Shown: piece by piece, positions 7,755 to 16,474 of the stretch | How positions within the stretch are numbered: position 1 is the first letter of the stretch | Layout: the number at the start of each line of letters is the position of its first letter | NCBI GenBank assembly: GCA_965276765.1 | Contig: OZ255627.1 | Span: 1,798,001-1,862,000 of the forward strand | Direction of reading: 5' to 3' | Source of the DNA: G965276765 sp965276765 | GTDB taxonomy: Bacteria > Actinomycetota > Acidimicrobiia > Acidimicrobiales > Palsa-688 | Length of the DNA: 64,000 nucleotides | The notes under the pieces: model-generated | Seen by the model: only the letters and a program-made list of their open reading frames with translations | Told to the model about the DNA's origin: nothing | Database searches by the model: none | Program-made: the position numbers and the translations under genes

Positions 7755-9896
7755 GTGGTCACCGATTTGCTGAGCGGGTTTACCCAGCTCCTTACGCCCG
7801 AGGCGATTGTCCTCCTCTTCGTCGGCATGGTTATCGGGATGTTCATGGGCATGCTGCCGGGACTTGGCGTCACGCTCGTCCTCAGCCTCATGCTCCCGTT
7901 TCTGTACCATATGAGCGTCGTGCCTGGCGTAGCGCTCATGCTTGGAGCGCAGGCAGGCTCCTATTACGCCGCTTCGATCACCGCCATCTTGTTGAATACG
8001 CCCGGAGCCCCGGAGTCATTCCCGACCACCCTTGACGGCTTCCCCATGGCTGAGCGAGGTGAGGCGGGACGGGCCTTGGCGATATCCGCCACGTCAACTT
8101 GGGTCGGAGGCTGGATCGGCTGCGCCATCCTGATCGGCCTGTTGCAAGTTGCTGGACAGCTCATCAACGTTTTCCATCCGCCGGAGTTCGTCACCATCAT
8201 CGTATTGGCACTTGTCCTCATCGGCGGGACCGGGGAGTCGGCCCAGACGAGCAAGGTCGTCCTGTCAGGTGCCATCGGCTTTATGTTGTCGTTCGTGGGT
8301 AGCGACCCCGTCACCGGGGTGGAGCGTTACACGTTCGGGCTTCCTTCCCTGTTCAGCGGCATAAATGTGGTGCCCTTCGCCCTGGGCGTCTTTGCCCTCA
8401 CCCAGATGGTGATGATGTACGGAAGAAAGGACTCGGTGGCGAAGACCGACTCCGCGGCGTTGGCCCGTCAGTTCCGCCAGCAGGTACCCGCCGGCATACG
8501 CGATACGGCCCACAACTGGTTCCACGTCGTACGCTCGGCCGTCGTCGCCTCCGTTCTCGGCCTAATTCCGGGTATCGGTGGCTTCACCGCCAACTTCGTC
8601 TCGTACAGCCTCGGTCGCCAAACGTCGCGGCACGGCAAGGACTTCGGCACAGGGGTTCCCGCAGGACTCGTATCAGCTGAGGGGTCCTCTCTAGCCAAGG
8701 AGGTCGGATCGCTCGTTCCTGCCGTGGCCCTTGGCCTGCCCTCGGGGCTTGGGATGGTCATCTTCATCGCCGCCCTCAGCATCCTCGGGCTGCAGCCGGG
8801 TCCGACGCTCCTGGCAACCCAACCAGCGCTGCCCTACACGATGATGTGGGTCATGGCCATCGCCGGATTTGTGTCCTGCGCCGTCGGCCTCTTGATCACC
8901 CCTTGGCTAAGCCGCGTGACAGCCGTACGGGGTCCCCTCCTGTTCCCGTTCATTCTGGCCCTGTCGGTGCTCGGGAGCTTCGCTGCCGTCACGAATTTCG
9001 CTGGCGTAGTCGAACTGGCCATCTTCGCCGTCGTTGGCGTGGTCATGCGCAAACTCAACTACTCGTTGGCCGCTGCCACCATAGGCTTGGTTTTGGGTAC
9101 GACATTCGCCGATAACGTCCATCTTACTCGGACAATCTACGGCTGGAGGTTCATCACTCAGAGCCCGCTTGCCGACGTGTTCTTGGCCGCGGCGTTGGTC
9201 ATGCTCACCCTGATCACTGTGCGCACCCGGCGGGACGGCCCGAGACGGATACCGGGTAGGGAAACCCAGGTAGGAGGTGACAGGGAGCGCCAGCATCGGA
9301 TCCTGGAGCCGGTGACAGATGCGGTCATTGCTGCCGTGTCGATCGTTTACACCGTGGTCTCGCTCAGGTACCCGCCCAACGCCGGCGGCCTTCCCTCTAT
9401 CGTCGCTGCGGTCGCTGCGGTGGTGGCAATTCTCCGTTTGGTCGCCTGGTTCGGAAAACGGCTTCGCCCCTCGGGAGGCTCACCCCCGTTGACGCTGATG
9501 ACTGCGTCGCCTGCTTCTGACGTATCGGTGGGTGCGGTTGTCGGGCCAGGCCTCGCTGCTTCGCCGCTTTGGAGCTCAGGAATGGAGCACCCGCCTGTTG
9601 TGCCAGTCGCGCCTGTGACCTCGCCGCCCGTGGAACAGACCGCTCCAGCCCGAACCCAGCATTGGCGAGAGTTGGCGGCCTTGGGATGGGTCGCCGGAGC
9701 GGTAATCGCCAGCTACGTGCTCGGATTCGAGCTCGGCATTGCCGCCGTGGTCGGCGCCTACTGCGTCGTTGCGGTGGAGTGGCAAAATCGGTTGGCTAAA
9801 TGGATATTTGCTGTCATAGCGACCGCCGTCGGCTTCGGCATCGCCGACGCGTTCGTCACGCTGTTTCACCTCACATTCTCGGGCCTGCTCGTGTAG
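7755..9896 (+). CDS. tctA: TctA-TctB fusion: tripartite tricarboxylate transporter permease
   Basis: The first roughly 490 residues are a TctA membrane domain: GMLPGLGVTLVLSL near 36-49 and ITAILLNTPGAPES near 76-89 match its signature, and many hydrophobic spans follow. After a charged linker near 490-515, a second membrane module of about 200 residues with four or five spans resembles TctB, which is normally a separate protein of about 150 residues. TctABC systems take up carboxylates using an ion gradient and a binding protein. A GTG at 7755 begins the protein. The next gene is the matching TctC. Confidence 0.88.
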   Translation: MVTDLLSGFTQLLTPEAIVLLFVGMVIGMFMGMLPGLGVTLVLSLMLPFLYHMSVVPGVALMLGAQAGSYYAASITAILLNTPGAPESFPTTLDGFPMAERGEAGRALAISATSTWVGGWIGCAILIGLLQVAGQLINVFHPPEFVTIIVLALVLIGGTGESAQTSKVVLSGAIGFMLSFVGSDPVTGVERYTFGLPSLFSGINVVPFALGVFALTQMVMMYGRKDSVAKTDSAALARQFRQQVPAGIRDTAHNWFHVVRSAVVASVLGLIPGIGGFTANFVSYSLGRQTSRHGKDFGTGVPAGLVSAEGSSLAKEVGSLVPAVALGLPSGLGMVIFIAALSILGLQPGPTLLATQPALPYTMMWVMAIAGFVSCAVGLLITPWLSRVTAVRGPLLFPFILALSVLGSFAAVTNFAGVVELAIFAVVGVVMRKLNYSLAAATIGLVLGTTFADNVHLTRTIYGWRFITQSPLADVFLAAALVMLTLITVRTRRDGPRRIPGRETQVGGDRERQHRILEPVTDAVIAAVSIVYTVVSLRYPPNAGGLPSIVAAVAAVVAILRLVAWFGKRLRPSGGSPPLTLMTASPASDVSVGAVVGPGLAASPLWSSGMEHPPVVPVAPVTSPPVEQTAPARTQHWRELAALGWVAGAVIASYVLGFELGIAAVVGAYCVVAVEWQNRLAKWIFAVIATAVGFGIADAFVTLFHLTFSGLLV

Positions 9897-9954
9897 GTGC
9901 GGTCGGCATCTCGCGTAGTCCCTCTATATCTAACCGACACCATGGAGGATGACA

Positions 9955-11070
9955 ATGAACCTTCGATCTCGATCCGACGCCGCCGAAGCGCCTCTTCGCG
10001 GGCGGCGATCAGCTCGCCGCCAGCGCCTCGTCGCGGCCGTAGCCTTGCTGGCCGGCGTCAGTCTGGTTGCAGCGTGCGGATCCTCGGGCTCGTCGTCGAC
10101 GGTCGGCGGTAGTGGGGGGTCTGGGTCGAGCTACTTCAAGGGAAAGACGATCACCCTCATCGCCCCCGACTCCCCGGGAGGAAGCTACGACCTGTACGCC
10201 CGGCTGTTCGCCCCATATCTCGGCTCGGCCCTCGGAGCGACGATCAACGTGGAGAACATCAATGGAGGCGGAACCCTCGATGGCACGAACCAGATGGCGG
10301 CGGCGAGCCCGAACGGCCTGACACTTGGTCTCGTCAACGTCGGTGGAGACACCGCCAGCCTGGTGGAGCACCAACCTGGCGAGAACTTCAAGCTCTCCAC
10401 ATTGAGTTGGATCGGCCAACCAGCAGTGGTCCCTAATGTCATGATCACACAACCCGGCTCGGGCCTCACTAGCTTCTCGTCCCTGCTTCATTCATCCAAC
10501 TCGGTCCCCGTGCTCGACATCAGGAGCGGTGTCGGCGACCTCTTGAACCGAGTGGTCCTCGGCGCCTTTCATATCCCAAATCATCTACTCACCGGCTTCA
10601 ACGAGACCTCGGCGCTCAAGCAGGGGTTCCTGGCCAAGGACGGCAAAGTGATCTTCGAGGCCGCCACCACCCTCTACCCGCTCATTGCGGGAAACGAGGC
10701 CAAACCTCTTCTTGTCACCGCGTCTTCTAGTCTCCCCAGTTACAAGAAGGTGCTTGGGAGCACGCCGACGCTTTCGAGCGAGCTGTCTCATACGCATCTG
10801 TCGAGCTCGAATTCCGCTGCGGTGAAAGAAGCCGTGCTGCTGAGCAACCTGTCGGACGACTTTGCCGGCCCTCCCGGGATCTCCGCCTCCCACCTCGCCG
10901 TACTCCGCGCCGCGTTCGCGAAGGTGGCGAGCTCGGCAGCCCTGAAGGCAAAGGCTCAGAAGGAATCACTCGTGCTTGGTCCCACCTCCGGGCCCGCCCT
11001 GTCTACCCAGGTGCGGTCGGCCCTGACACAGGGAAAAACCATCACTCCCTACGTGAATGCGAAAGGCTGA
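9955..11070 (+). CDS. tctC: TctC-type substrate-binding lipoprotein
   Basis: The 371-residue protein starts with an Arg-rich segment, a hydrophobic span and the lipobox LVAAC, so it should be a lipid-anchored extracellular binding protein. The mature part begins with ITLIAPDSPGGSYDLYAR, which matches the TctC/Bug family start; Bug proteins bind carboxylates and often aromatic acids. I chose ATG 9955 because GGAGG at 9944-9948 is 6 bases upstream; an ATG at 9949 in the same frame is too close. It should feed the TctAB fusion encoded just upstream. Confidence 0.9.
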   Translation: MNLRSRSDAAEAPLRGRRSARRQRLVAAVALLAGVSLVAACGSSGSSSTVGGSGGSGSSYFKGKTITLIAPDSPGGSYDLYARLFAPYLGSALGATINVENINGGGTLDGTNQMAAASPNGLTLGLVNVGGDTASLVEHQPGENFKLSTLSWIGQPAVVPNVMITQPGSGLTSFSSLLHSSNSVPVLDIRSGVGDLLNRVVLGAFHIPNHLLTGFNETSALKQGFLAKDGKVIFEAATTLYPLIAGNEAKPLLVTASSSLPSYKKVLGSTPTLSSELSHTHLSSSNSAAVKEAVLLSNLSDDFAGPPGISASHLAVLRAAFAKVASSAALKAKAQKESLVLGPTSGPALSTQVRSALTQGKTITPYVNAKG

Positions 11071-11073
11071 GAT

Positions 11074-12141
11074 ATGGCTGTCAAGACGACGACGAAGGTC
11101 TCCCACTACTACGTGCAGAAGCAGCGGAGAGCCGAGTTCATCGAGGACTGGCGGGCCAACCAGCGAACCGTCGTCAAGGTTGAGGATGTGCTGATGTGTG
11201 ACACCTCTCGTCGGATGCGGCGAGGTGTCTATGTCGGTGCCGACGGTGATCGACCGACGCGAACCATGGACGCATTGGTTCACGAAATCGACCCCGGCGA
11301 GGTGAGCACAGTCCATCGCCATTCCTGGGACGCGATGATGTTGTGTGTCGCGGGATGGGGCTGGACTGAGATTGACGGCCAGCGCATCAATTGGGGTCCA
11401 GGAGATTCCCTTCACCTGCCGGCGTGGAGTTGGCACCGACATGGCAATGAGGGCACGGCGGCGGGCCGTTTCCTGAGCTTCTCCTCCGAACCTCTCCTGG
11501 AGACGATGGGGATGGCCGTCCAAGAGGACGCCGGAGACACTCCGGTGGGCGACCTCGCGGATCGGCCGGCGTTCAGCCCAGGGGTCGAAGGAAGCGATCC
11601 GTACGCCAGGCGGAGGCGTCGGCTCGCCGCGGACCAGGAAGCTCGACGTTCCGGCCGCCTGCATACGAGTTGGGACGACCTCGAGATGCTCCCGAGCCCG
11701 CGGGGCACGCGGACCACGTTCCTTGTGGACCGAGCGATTGGGTTTCAGGCTTCGGGGATCACCATGGCGATGTTCGAGATTGGCCCGGGTCGAGCGCAGT
11801 CGATGCACCGCCATCCGGGCGAGGCGTGGTTGTACGTCGTCGCCGGCAGCGGCCACTCGTATCTCGGCGCAGAGCCCGAAGGGGGCGCCGTTCACCCGTG
11901 GAAGAAGGGGGACATCATTGTGGTCGACCACTACCTGTGGCACCAGCACGTGAACGACGATCCCAACCGCACCGCACAGGTGGTGCGGGTCCACATGTTC
12001 GACAGCCTCCTCGAGACCATGCGAGCACTCTGCGACCCGCTTGTCCTGTTCGAAGAGCCCCCCGACCACATCCGCGACAAGCAGGCTGGCGACCCTGGCA
12101 CCGTCAACTGGCCGGAACTCACTCGTCCGACCTGGCCGTGA
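11074..12141 (+). CDS. bicupin dioxygenase-like protein with two complete cupin sites
   Basis: The 355-residue protein has two cupin barrels, each with HxH: VHRHSWDAMMLCVAGWGW near residue 84 and MHRHPGEAWLYVVAGSGHS near 248. Both have a second motif with His (WSWHRHGN and YLWHQHVN), so both may bind metal. It resembles gentisate 1,2-dioxygenase-type bicupins, which cleave ring-hydroxylated aromatic acids. It starts 3 bp after tctC. Its TGA overlaps the GTG start of the AAA+ ATPase, so the two proteins are translationally coupled, suggesting a functional pair. Confidence 0.85.
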   Translation: MAVKTTTKVSHYYVQKQRRAEFIEDWRANQRTVVKVEDVLMCDTSRRMRRGVYVGADGDRPTRTMDALVHEIDPGEVSTVHRHSWDAMMLCVAGWGWTEIDGQRINWGPGDSLHLPAWSWHRHGNEGTAAGRFLSFSSEPLLETMGMAVQEDAGDTPVGDLADRPAFSPGVEGSDPYARRRRRLAADQEARRSGRLHTSWDDLEMLPSPRGTRTTFLVDRAIGFQASGITMAMFEIGPGRAQSMHRHPGEAWLYVVAGSGHSYLGAEPEGGAVHPWKKGDIIVVDHYLWHQHVNDDPNRTAQVVRVHMFDSLLETMRALCDPLVLFEEPPDHIRDKQAGDPGTVNWPELTRPTWP

Positions 12142-13010
12142 GTCCGGATTCGCTGCCGCCGGGATTCCTCTCGCTGCAGACCCTCCCAGCTCATGACCAC
12201 GACGATGCGTGGGAATCCATCATCGTCCCGGCGAGTGTCAAGGAGCAGCTCCTTGGCGCGACGCTGCTGAGTCTCGTTCAAGGCCGCCATCTCATTGGTG
12301 TGGCCGGCGCCCCCGACGGCTTGATCGTGCTCGCGGGGCCACCAGGGACGGGTAAGACGACCCTCGCGCGCGGCCTGGCCCAGGTTGCCGCCCGGGCGGT
12401 AGCTGAGCGCGGAGCTACCAGTCTGGTCGAGATCGATGCACATGCGCTGCCCAGCGAGATGCTCGGTGAAAGTCAGAGAAATGTCACTCGGCTACTCCGC
12501 ACTGCCATCCCAGAAGTAGCCGAGCGTCGGCCCCATACCGTGGTCCTCATCGACGAGGTGGAGAGCTTCGCCGTACGCCGGCAGTTCGTCTCATTCGAGA
12601 CGAACCCGATCGACGTCCACCGGGCCACGGATGCGGTATTGGCGGGGATCGACCATGTAGCTGCCGCTCACCCTGGGGTTGTCTTTGTGACGACAACAAA
12701 CTTCCTCACGGCGGTGGACGACGCGTTTTTGTCTCGCGCCGACCTCGTCATTGAGCTGCACTTACCCGGGCTCCACGCTCGGACCCGGATCCTCGAGTTG
12801 TCCCTCCGCGACCTGGCCGATGTCTGGCCTGCGATGAAGTCCCTCGCCGAAGACGCCGTCCTCCATGCGGAGCTGGCGCAGCTTACGGAGGGATGGGATG
12901 GCCGACGGCTTCGGAAGCTCCCTCTCCAGGCCCTCAGTTGCCACCCCGCGCTGGCTCTCAAACCTGATCTACTGAGTGCCGATGAGCTACGAGCGACAGC
13001 GAAGGTCTGA
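12138..13010 (+). CDS. TRIP13/Pch2-like AAA+ ATPase
   Basis: The 290-residue protein is a single AAA+ module. It has WESIIVPASVKEQLL (25-39), Walker A GPPGTGKT (67-74), LVEIDAHAL (96-104), Walker B VVLIDEVES (135-143), sensor-1 Asn188 in TTTNF, a likely arginine finger at Arg200 (FLSRAD) and sensor 2 GRRLRKLPL (255-263). The order and wording closely follow eukaryotic TRIP13/Pch2 and the bacterial CBASS Trip13, which unfold or remodel HORMA-domain proteins. It lacks a long N-terminal substrate-adaptor domain. GTG 12138 overlaps the bicupin stop by 4 bp. No HORMA or CD-NTase gene is present, so its client is probably another protein, perhaps the bicupin. Confidence 0.85.
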   Translation: MSPDSLPPGFLSLQTLPAHDHDDAWESIIVPASVKEQLLGATLLSLVQGRHLIGVAGAPDGLIVLAGPPGTGKTTLARGLAQVAARAVAERGATSLVEIDAHALPSEMLGESQRNVTRLLRTAIPEVAERRPHTVVLIDEVESFAVRRQFVSFETNPIDVHRATDAVLAGIDHVAAAHPGVVFVTTTNFLTAVDDAFLSRADLVIELHLPGLHARTRILELSLRDLADVWPAMKSLAEDAVLHAELAQLTEGWDGRRLRKLPLQALSCHPALALKPDLLSADELRATAKV

Positions 13011-13012
13011 GC

Positions 13013-13723
13013 GTGACTGAGACGGGTAATGAGGAGCAGCTGCGAGAGCTCGTGGCCACGGCGGGGGCGATCCTCCACCACCAGGGTTTGGTCGACTACC
13101 TGGGCCACTGCAGCGTCCGTGTGCCTGGGACCGACCGGGTGATCATCAAACCCAAGCACTCCCCCCGCACGCGAAGCCCGGCCCGGCTCAGCGGCAAGGA
13201 CATGGCGGTGATCGACTTCGACGGCGACCTCCTCGAGGGCACGGAGCAGCCTCCGGCCGAATGCTTCATCCATACCGAGATCTATCGGAGAAGGCCGGAC
13301 GTGGCGGCGGTGGTCCACACCCACCAGCCCGAAGCCACGCTGCTCGGCGTCGTCGGTGGCGAGCTGTTACCGCTTCTGCACGTTCCCGCCGTCCTGACCG
13401 ATGGCGGCCGGATGCCGACGTGGCCGTGTCCGCTTCTCGTGACGACTCCCGAGCGGGGGCGCCAAGTCGCGGATGCCCTCGGTGCCGCCGCGATCTGTCA
13501 TCTGCAAGGCCATGGCATCGTCAGCGTGGCCGACGACCTCTGCCGGGCCACGGTCACCGCCATCGCCCTCGAGCAATTGGCCGAAGCCAACCTGCGGGTC
13601 CTGCAAACCGGCCGCTCGCCGCGCGTCATCACGGCGGAGGAGATCGCCGATCTGAGCCGGACCGTTGCTTCGGTCAGCGGCCGCTGGGCCTACTACCTGC
13701 AACTCCTGGAGGAGAACCGGTGA
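13013..13723 (+). CDS. class II aldolase/adducin-domain protein
   Basis: The 236-residue protein has the fold's zinc ligands HTH in VVHTHQPEA (about 101) and a third His in LQGHGIV (about 164), plus an acidic catalytic candidate in the PPAECFIHTEI segment. Members include L-fuculose-phosphate and ribulose-phosphate aldolases and decarboxylase-like enzymes acting on ring-cleavage products. It begins with GTG 13013, 2 bp after the AAA+ ATPase stop, and its TGA overlaps the next start. Two other class II aldolase genes lie at 41558 and 44552. Substrate unknown. Confidence 0.88.
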   Translation: MTETGNEEQLRELVATAGAILHHQGLVDYLGHCSVRVPGTDRVIIKPKHSPRTRSPARLSGKDMAVIDFDGDLLEGTEQPPAECFIHTEIYRRRPDVAAVVHTHQPEATLLGVVGGELLPLLHVPAVLTDGGRMPTWPCPLLVTTPERGRQVADALGAAAICHLQGHGIVSVADDLCRATVTAIALEQLAEANLRVLQTGRSPRVITAEEIADLSRTVASVSGRWAYYLQLLEENR

Positions 13724-14745
13724 AGATCGACGCGTTTTGTCACATCATGCCTCGTCCCTACTATGACCGGTTCTTCGAGCTGGACGCGTCCCTTCACGCC
13801 GCCAACCTGCGCAAGCGCGTGTCCAACATCCCCAGCCTCGTGGACATGGACGTCCGATTCGCCCAGATGGACGAGTTTGGTGACTACCGCCAGATCATCA
13901 ATATCGCCGCTCCACCGGTCGAGGACCTGGGCTCGACCCAGATCTCCAAGGAGATGTCGAGGATCGGCAACGAGTCGATGGCGGAGTTGGTGCGGGCCCA
14001 CCCGGATCGCTTTGCCGGTTTCACTGCATGCATCCCTATGGATGATCCGGACGCGGCCGTCAACGAACTCGACTATGCAGTTACCCAGCTGGGTGCTCTG
14101 GGCGCGCAGATGTATACCCATGTCCACGGCGACGCCATGGACGGTGCCCGTTTTGATCCTTTCTACGCGAGCGCGGCGGAGCACGGTTGCCTAGTTCAGG
14201 TCCATCCGTGCCGAAGCTCATCGTGGGCCGACTACCCCAATGAGCCACGATCCAAGTTCGAAATCTGGTGGACGTTTGGCTGGGAGTACGACCTGTCGGC
14301 GTTCATGGCTCGCATCGTGTTCTCGGGGGTGCTCGAGCGTTATCCGTCGCTCAAGCTGTTGATCCATCATGGCGGAAGCATGGTCCCCCACTTCTCGGGT
14401 CGGGTCGGTCCGGGCTGGGACCAGTTGGGGGCCAGGACCCCCGAAGAGCAGAAGTCGGATGTCGAGGGATATCCGCTGACCATGCGACCGATCGACTACT
14501 TCCGCCTGATGTACGCCGACACGGCCATGTTTGGTGCCGCCCATGCCCTGCGCTGTTCGATCGACTTCTACGGCGTGGATCACGTGCTCTTCGCTTCCGA
14601 CAGTCCGTACGATCCGGAGCGGGGGCCGGGCTACATCCGCGCCACCATCAAGAACCTCCAGGAGATCGGCCTTCGCCCGGAGGAGCAGGACGCCATCTTT
14701 TCGGGGAACGTGACCCGGTTGCTCGGACTGGCACTGACGACGTGA
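13720..14745 (+). CDS. ACMSD-like amidohydrolase (family 2), probable decarboxylase or hydrolase
   Basis: The 341-residue protein starts at GTG 13720, inside the aldolase stop (GTGA), with GGAGG just upstream. The N-terminal metal motif is IDAFCHIMP, where the usual D-x-H-x-H has Phe in place of the first His; I recall a subfamily with this pattern. Later ligands are present: VQVHPC, LIHHGGSM and FASDSPYDPE (metal Asp). The C-terminal FSGNVTRLLGL is typical. Related enzymes decarboxylate or hydrolyse aminocarboxymuconate semialdehyde, resorcylate or oxalomesaconate. It probably acts with the adjacent aldolase. Confidence 0.87.
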   Translation: MKIDAFCHIMPRPYYDRFFELDASLHAANLRKRVSNIPSLVDMDVRFAQMDEFGDYRQIINIAAPPVEDLGSTQISKEMSRIGNESMAELVRAHPDRFAGFTACIPMDDPDAAVNELDYAVTQLGALGAQMYTHVHGDAMDGARFDPFYASAAEHGCLVQVHPCRSSSWADYPNEPRSKFEIWWTFGWEYDLSAFMARIVFSGVLERYPSLKLLIHHGGSMVPHFSGRVGPGWDQLGARTPEEQKSDVEGYPLTMRPIDYFRLMYADTAMFGAAHALRCSIDFYGVDHVLFASDSPYDPERGPGYIRATIKNLQEIGLRPEEQDAIFSGNVTRLLGLALTT

Positions 14746-14764
14746 GCGCCTTTGGAGCGAACGG

Positions 14765-16393
14765 ATGAGCAGCGAATGCGTCACCGACGTGCTCATCGTG
14801 GGTGGCGGTCCTGTCGGCCTGACGCTGGCCATAGAGCTCGGCCAGTTGGGCGTGACCTGCCAATTGATCGACAGGCGCCCTGCGCTCGGTCGCCTCCCCA
14901 AGATGGAGCGTTGCAACGCCAGGACCATGGAGAACTTTCGCCGGCTTGGTATCGCCGACCGTATCCGGTCCGCCGGCCTGGACGGTGATGTGCCCATGGA
15001 CGTGTTTGTCTGCGTGGAATCTGTCGCCCGCCCACCGCTGGTGCACCATCACTATCCGTCCGTCAATGAGGCGAAAGCCAGCGGCCGGCTGGTCAACGAC
15101 GGCACGCTGCCCGCCGAGCCCTACCAACTCATCTCCCAGTACACGCTAGAGCCGCTCCTGCGTGACGTCGCCGAACGCACTCCAGGGGTGACTGTCAACT
15201 TCGGCTCCGAGCTGGTGGGTCTGACCCAGGACGAGGACTCGGTACGTGCCACCGTGCGAACCGTCGACGGCGCCACGCACATGGTGCACAGCGCCTATCT
15301 GGCCGGTTGTGACGGTGGGGCAAGCACTGTGCGCAACGAACTCGGCATCGAGCTGCAAGGCGATTCGATGTTGGAGCTGCACCAGGCGTTGTTCCGCTGC
15401 GACGACCTCTTCGAGCGTATCCCCATCGGGAAGGGCCGCCACTACCACGTTGCTGACGGGCGCTCGACCTTCCTCATCGTCCAAGATGACACGAAGCACT
15501 TCTCGCTCCATGCCGTTGTCGACGACGCCGCCGAGATGCCCAAGGTGTTCGAGGCGGTCGCAGGCAGGCCCGTGTCGTACGAGACATTGTATGTAGGAAA
15601 GTGGACTCAGCGGCTCATGGTGGCCGATCGCTACCGGCAGGGCCGGGTGTTTCTCGCTGGCGATGCCGCGCACCTCGTCATCCCCACCGGCGGCTTGGGC
15701 ATGAACACCGGGGCGGGAGACGCCACGGATTTGGCGTGGAAGCTAGCCGGCACACTGGCCGGGTGGGGAGGCCCCGACCTGGCCGACTCCTACGAGACCG
15801 AGCGCCGGCCCATCGGCATGCGAGCCGTTGCGGCCTCCCGCAAGGCGTCGTCGGGTCGGCGCAAATGGCGGATGGCGTGGCGGCCGGAGATCGCCGATGA
15901 CACCCCCGCGGGGAAGGAGGCTAGGACCGAGCTGGCGGCGATCGCCGACCGGGAGCAGCGATGGAGCAACGACCTGCTCGGTATCGAGCTCGGCTACCGC
16001 TACATCGGTTCGCCGCTCATCGCCGATGAGCCCGGCGAAGGCCCCGACCCCGATAGCTTCCAGTACACGCCGACCACCCGGCCTGGGGCCCGGCTTCCGC
16101 ATCTGTGGCTATCCGATGGGAGCGCCATCCAGGACCACATCGGACGCTGCTACACCCTGCTGCACCCTCCCGGGATGGCATCGGAAGCACTCGCCCTGGG
16201 TGCATCGTTCTCGCGCCTGTCGGCGCCGTTCGCCACGTTCGAGGTGCGCTCCGCAGCGGCCCAGCTCGTTTTCGAGGGCTACCCCCTCGTGTTGGTCAGG
16301 CCCGATCTTCATGTCGTGTGGCGAGGCACTGGGCCGCCAGCGGATCCGGAGGCCCTGGCCGCGCTGGCGACCGGGCAGGGCCGCTCTGCCTGA
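14765..16393 (+). CDS. FAD-dependent aromatic monooxygenase (PheA/TfdB/MhpA type)
   Basis: The 542-residue protein has the dinucleotide-binding motif GGGPVG at 13-18, the DG motif near 178 (AGCDGG) and the FAD-ribityl motif VFLAGDAAHLVIPTGGLGMN near 297-315. A thioredoxin-like C-terminal part is expected in this family. Such enzymes hydroxylate phenols, resorcinols and 3-(3-hydroxyphenyl)propionate using NAD(P)H and O2. It closes the plus-strand cluster and may prepare the dihydroxylated substrate for a cupin dioxygenase. The EutA-like gene converges on it 81 bp downstream; I see no convincing terminator hairpin between them. Confidence 0.92.
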   Translation: MSSECVTDVLIVGGGPVGLTLAIELGQLGVTCQLIDRRPALGRLPKMERCNARTMENFRRLGIADRIRSAGLDGDVPMDVFVCVESVARPPLVHHHYPSVNEAKASGRLVNDGTLPAEPYQLISQYTLEPLLRDVAERTPGVTVNFGSELVGLTQDEDSVRATVRTVDGATHMVHSAYLAGCDGGASTVRNELGIELQGDSMLELHQALFRCDDLFERIPIGKGRHYHVADGRSTFLIVQDDTKHFSLHAVVDDAAEMPKVFEAVAGRPVSYETLYVGKWTQRLMVADRYRQGRVFLAGDAAHLVIPTGGLGMNTGAGDATDLAWKLAGTLAGWGGPDLADSYETERRPIGMRAVAASRKASSGRRKWRMAWRPEIADDTPAGKEARTELAAIADREQRWSNDLLGIELGYRYIGSPLIADEPGEGPDPDSFQYTPTTRPGARLPHLWLSDGSAIQDHIGRCYTLLHPPGMASEALALGASFSRLSAPFATFEVRSAAAQLVFEGYPLVLVRPDLHVVWRGTGPPADPEALAALATGQGRSA

Positions 16394-16474
16394 GAGGGTT
16401 CGTCGACAACGGTCACCGGTATGCCAGGGCCGCCCGTCGCCGTCTTAGCCCCCGGTGCGCTCCGCTTCGAGGTC

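Noticed and set aside
11074..16393. A CBASS-type anti-phage system around the TRIP13-like ATPase
   Set aside because: No CD-NTase, HORMA-domain or effector gene lies nearby; all neighbours are catabolic or transport genes.
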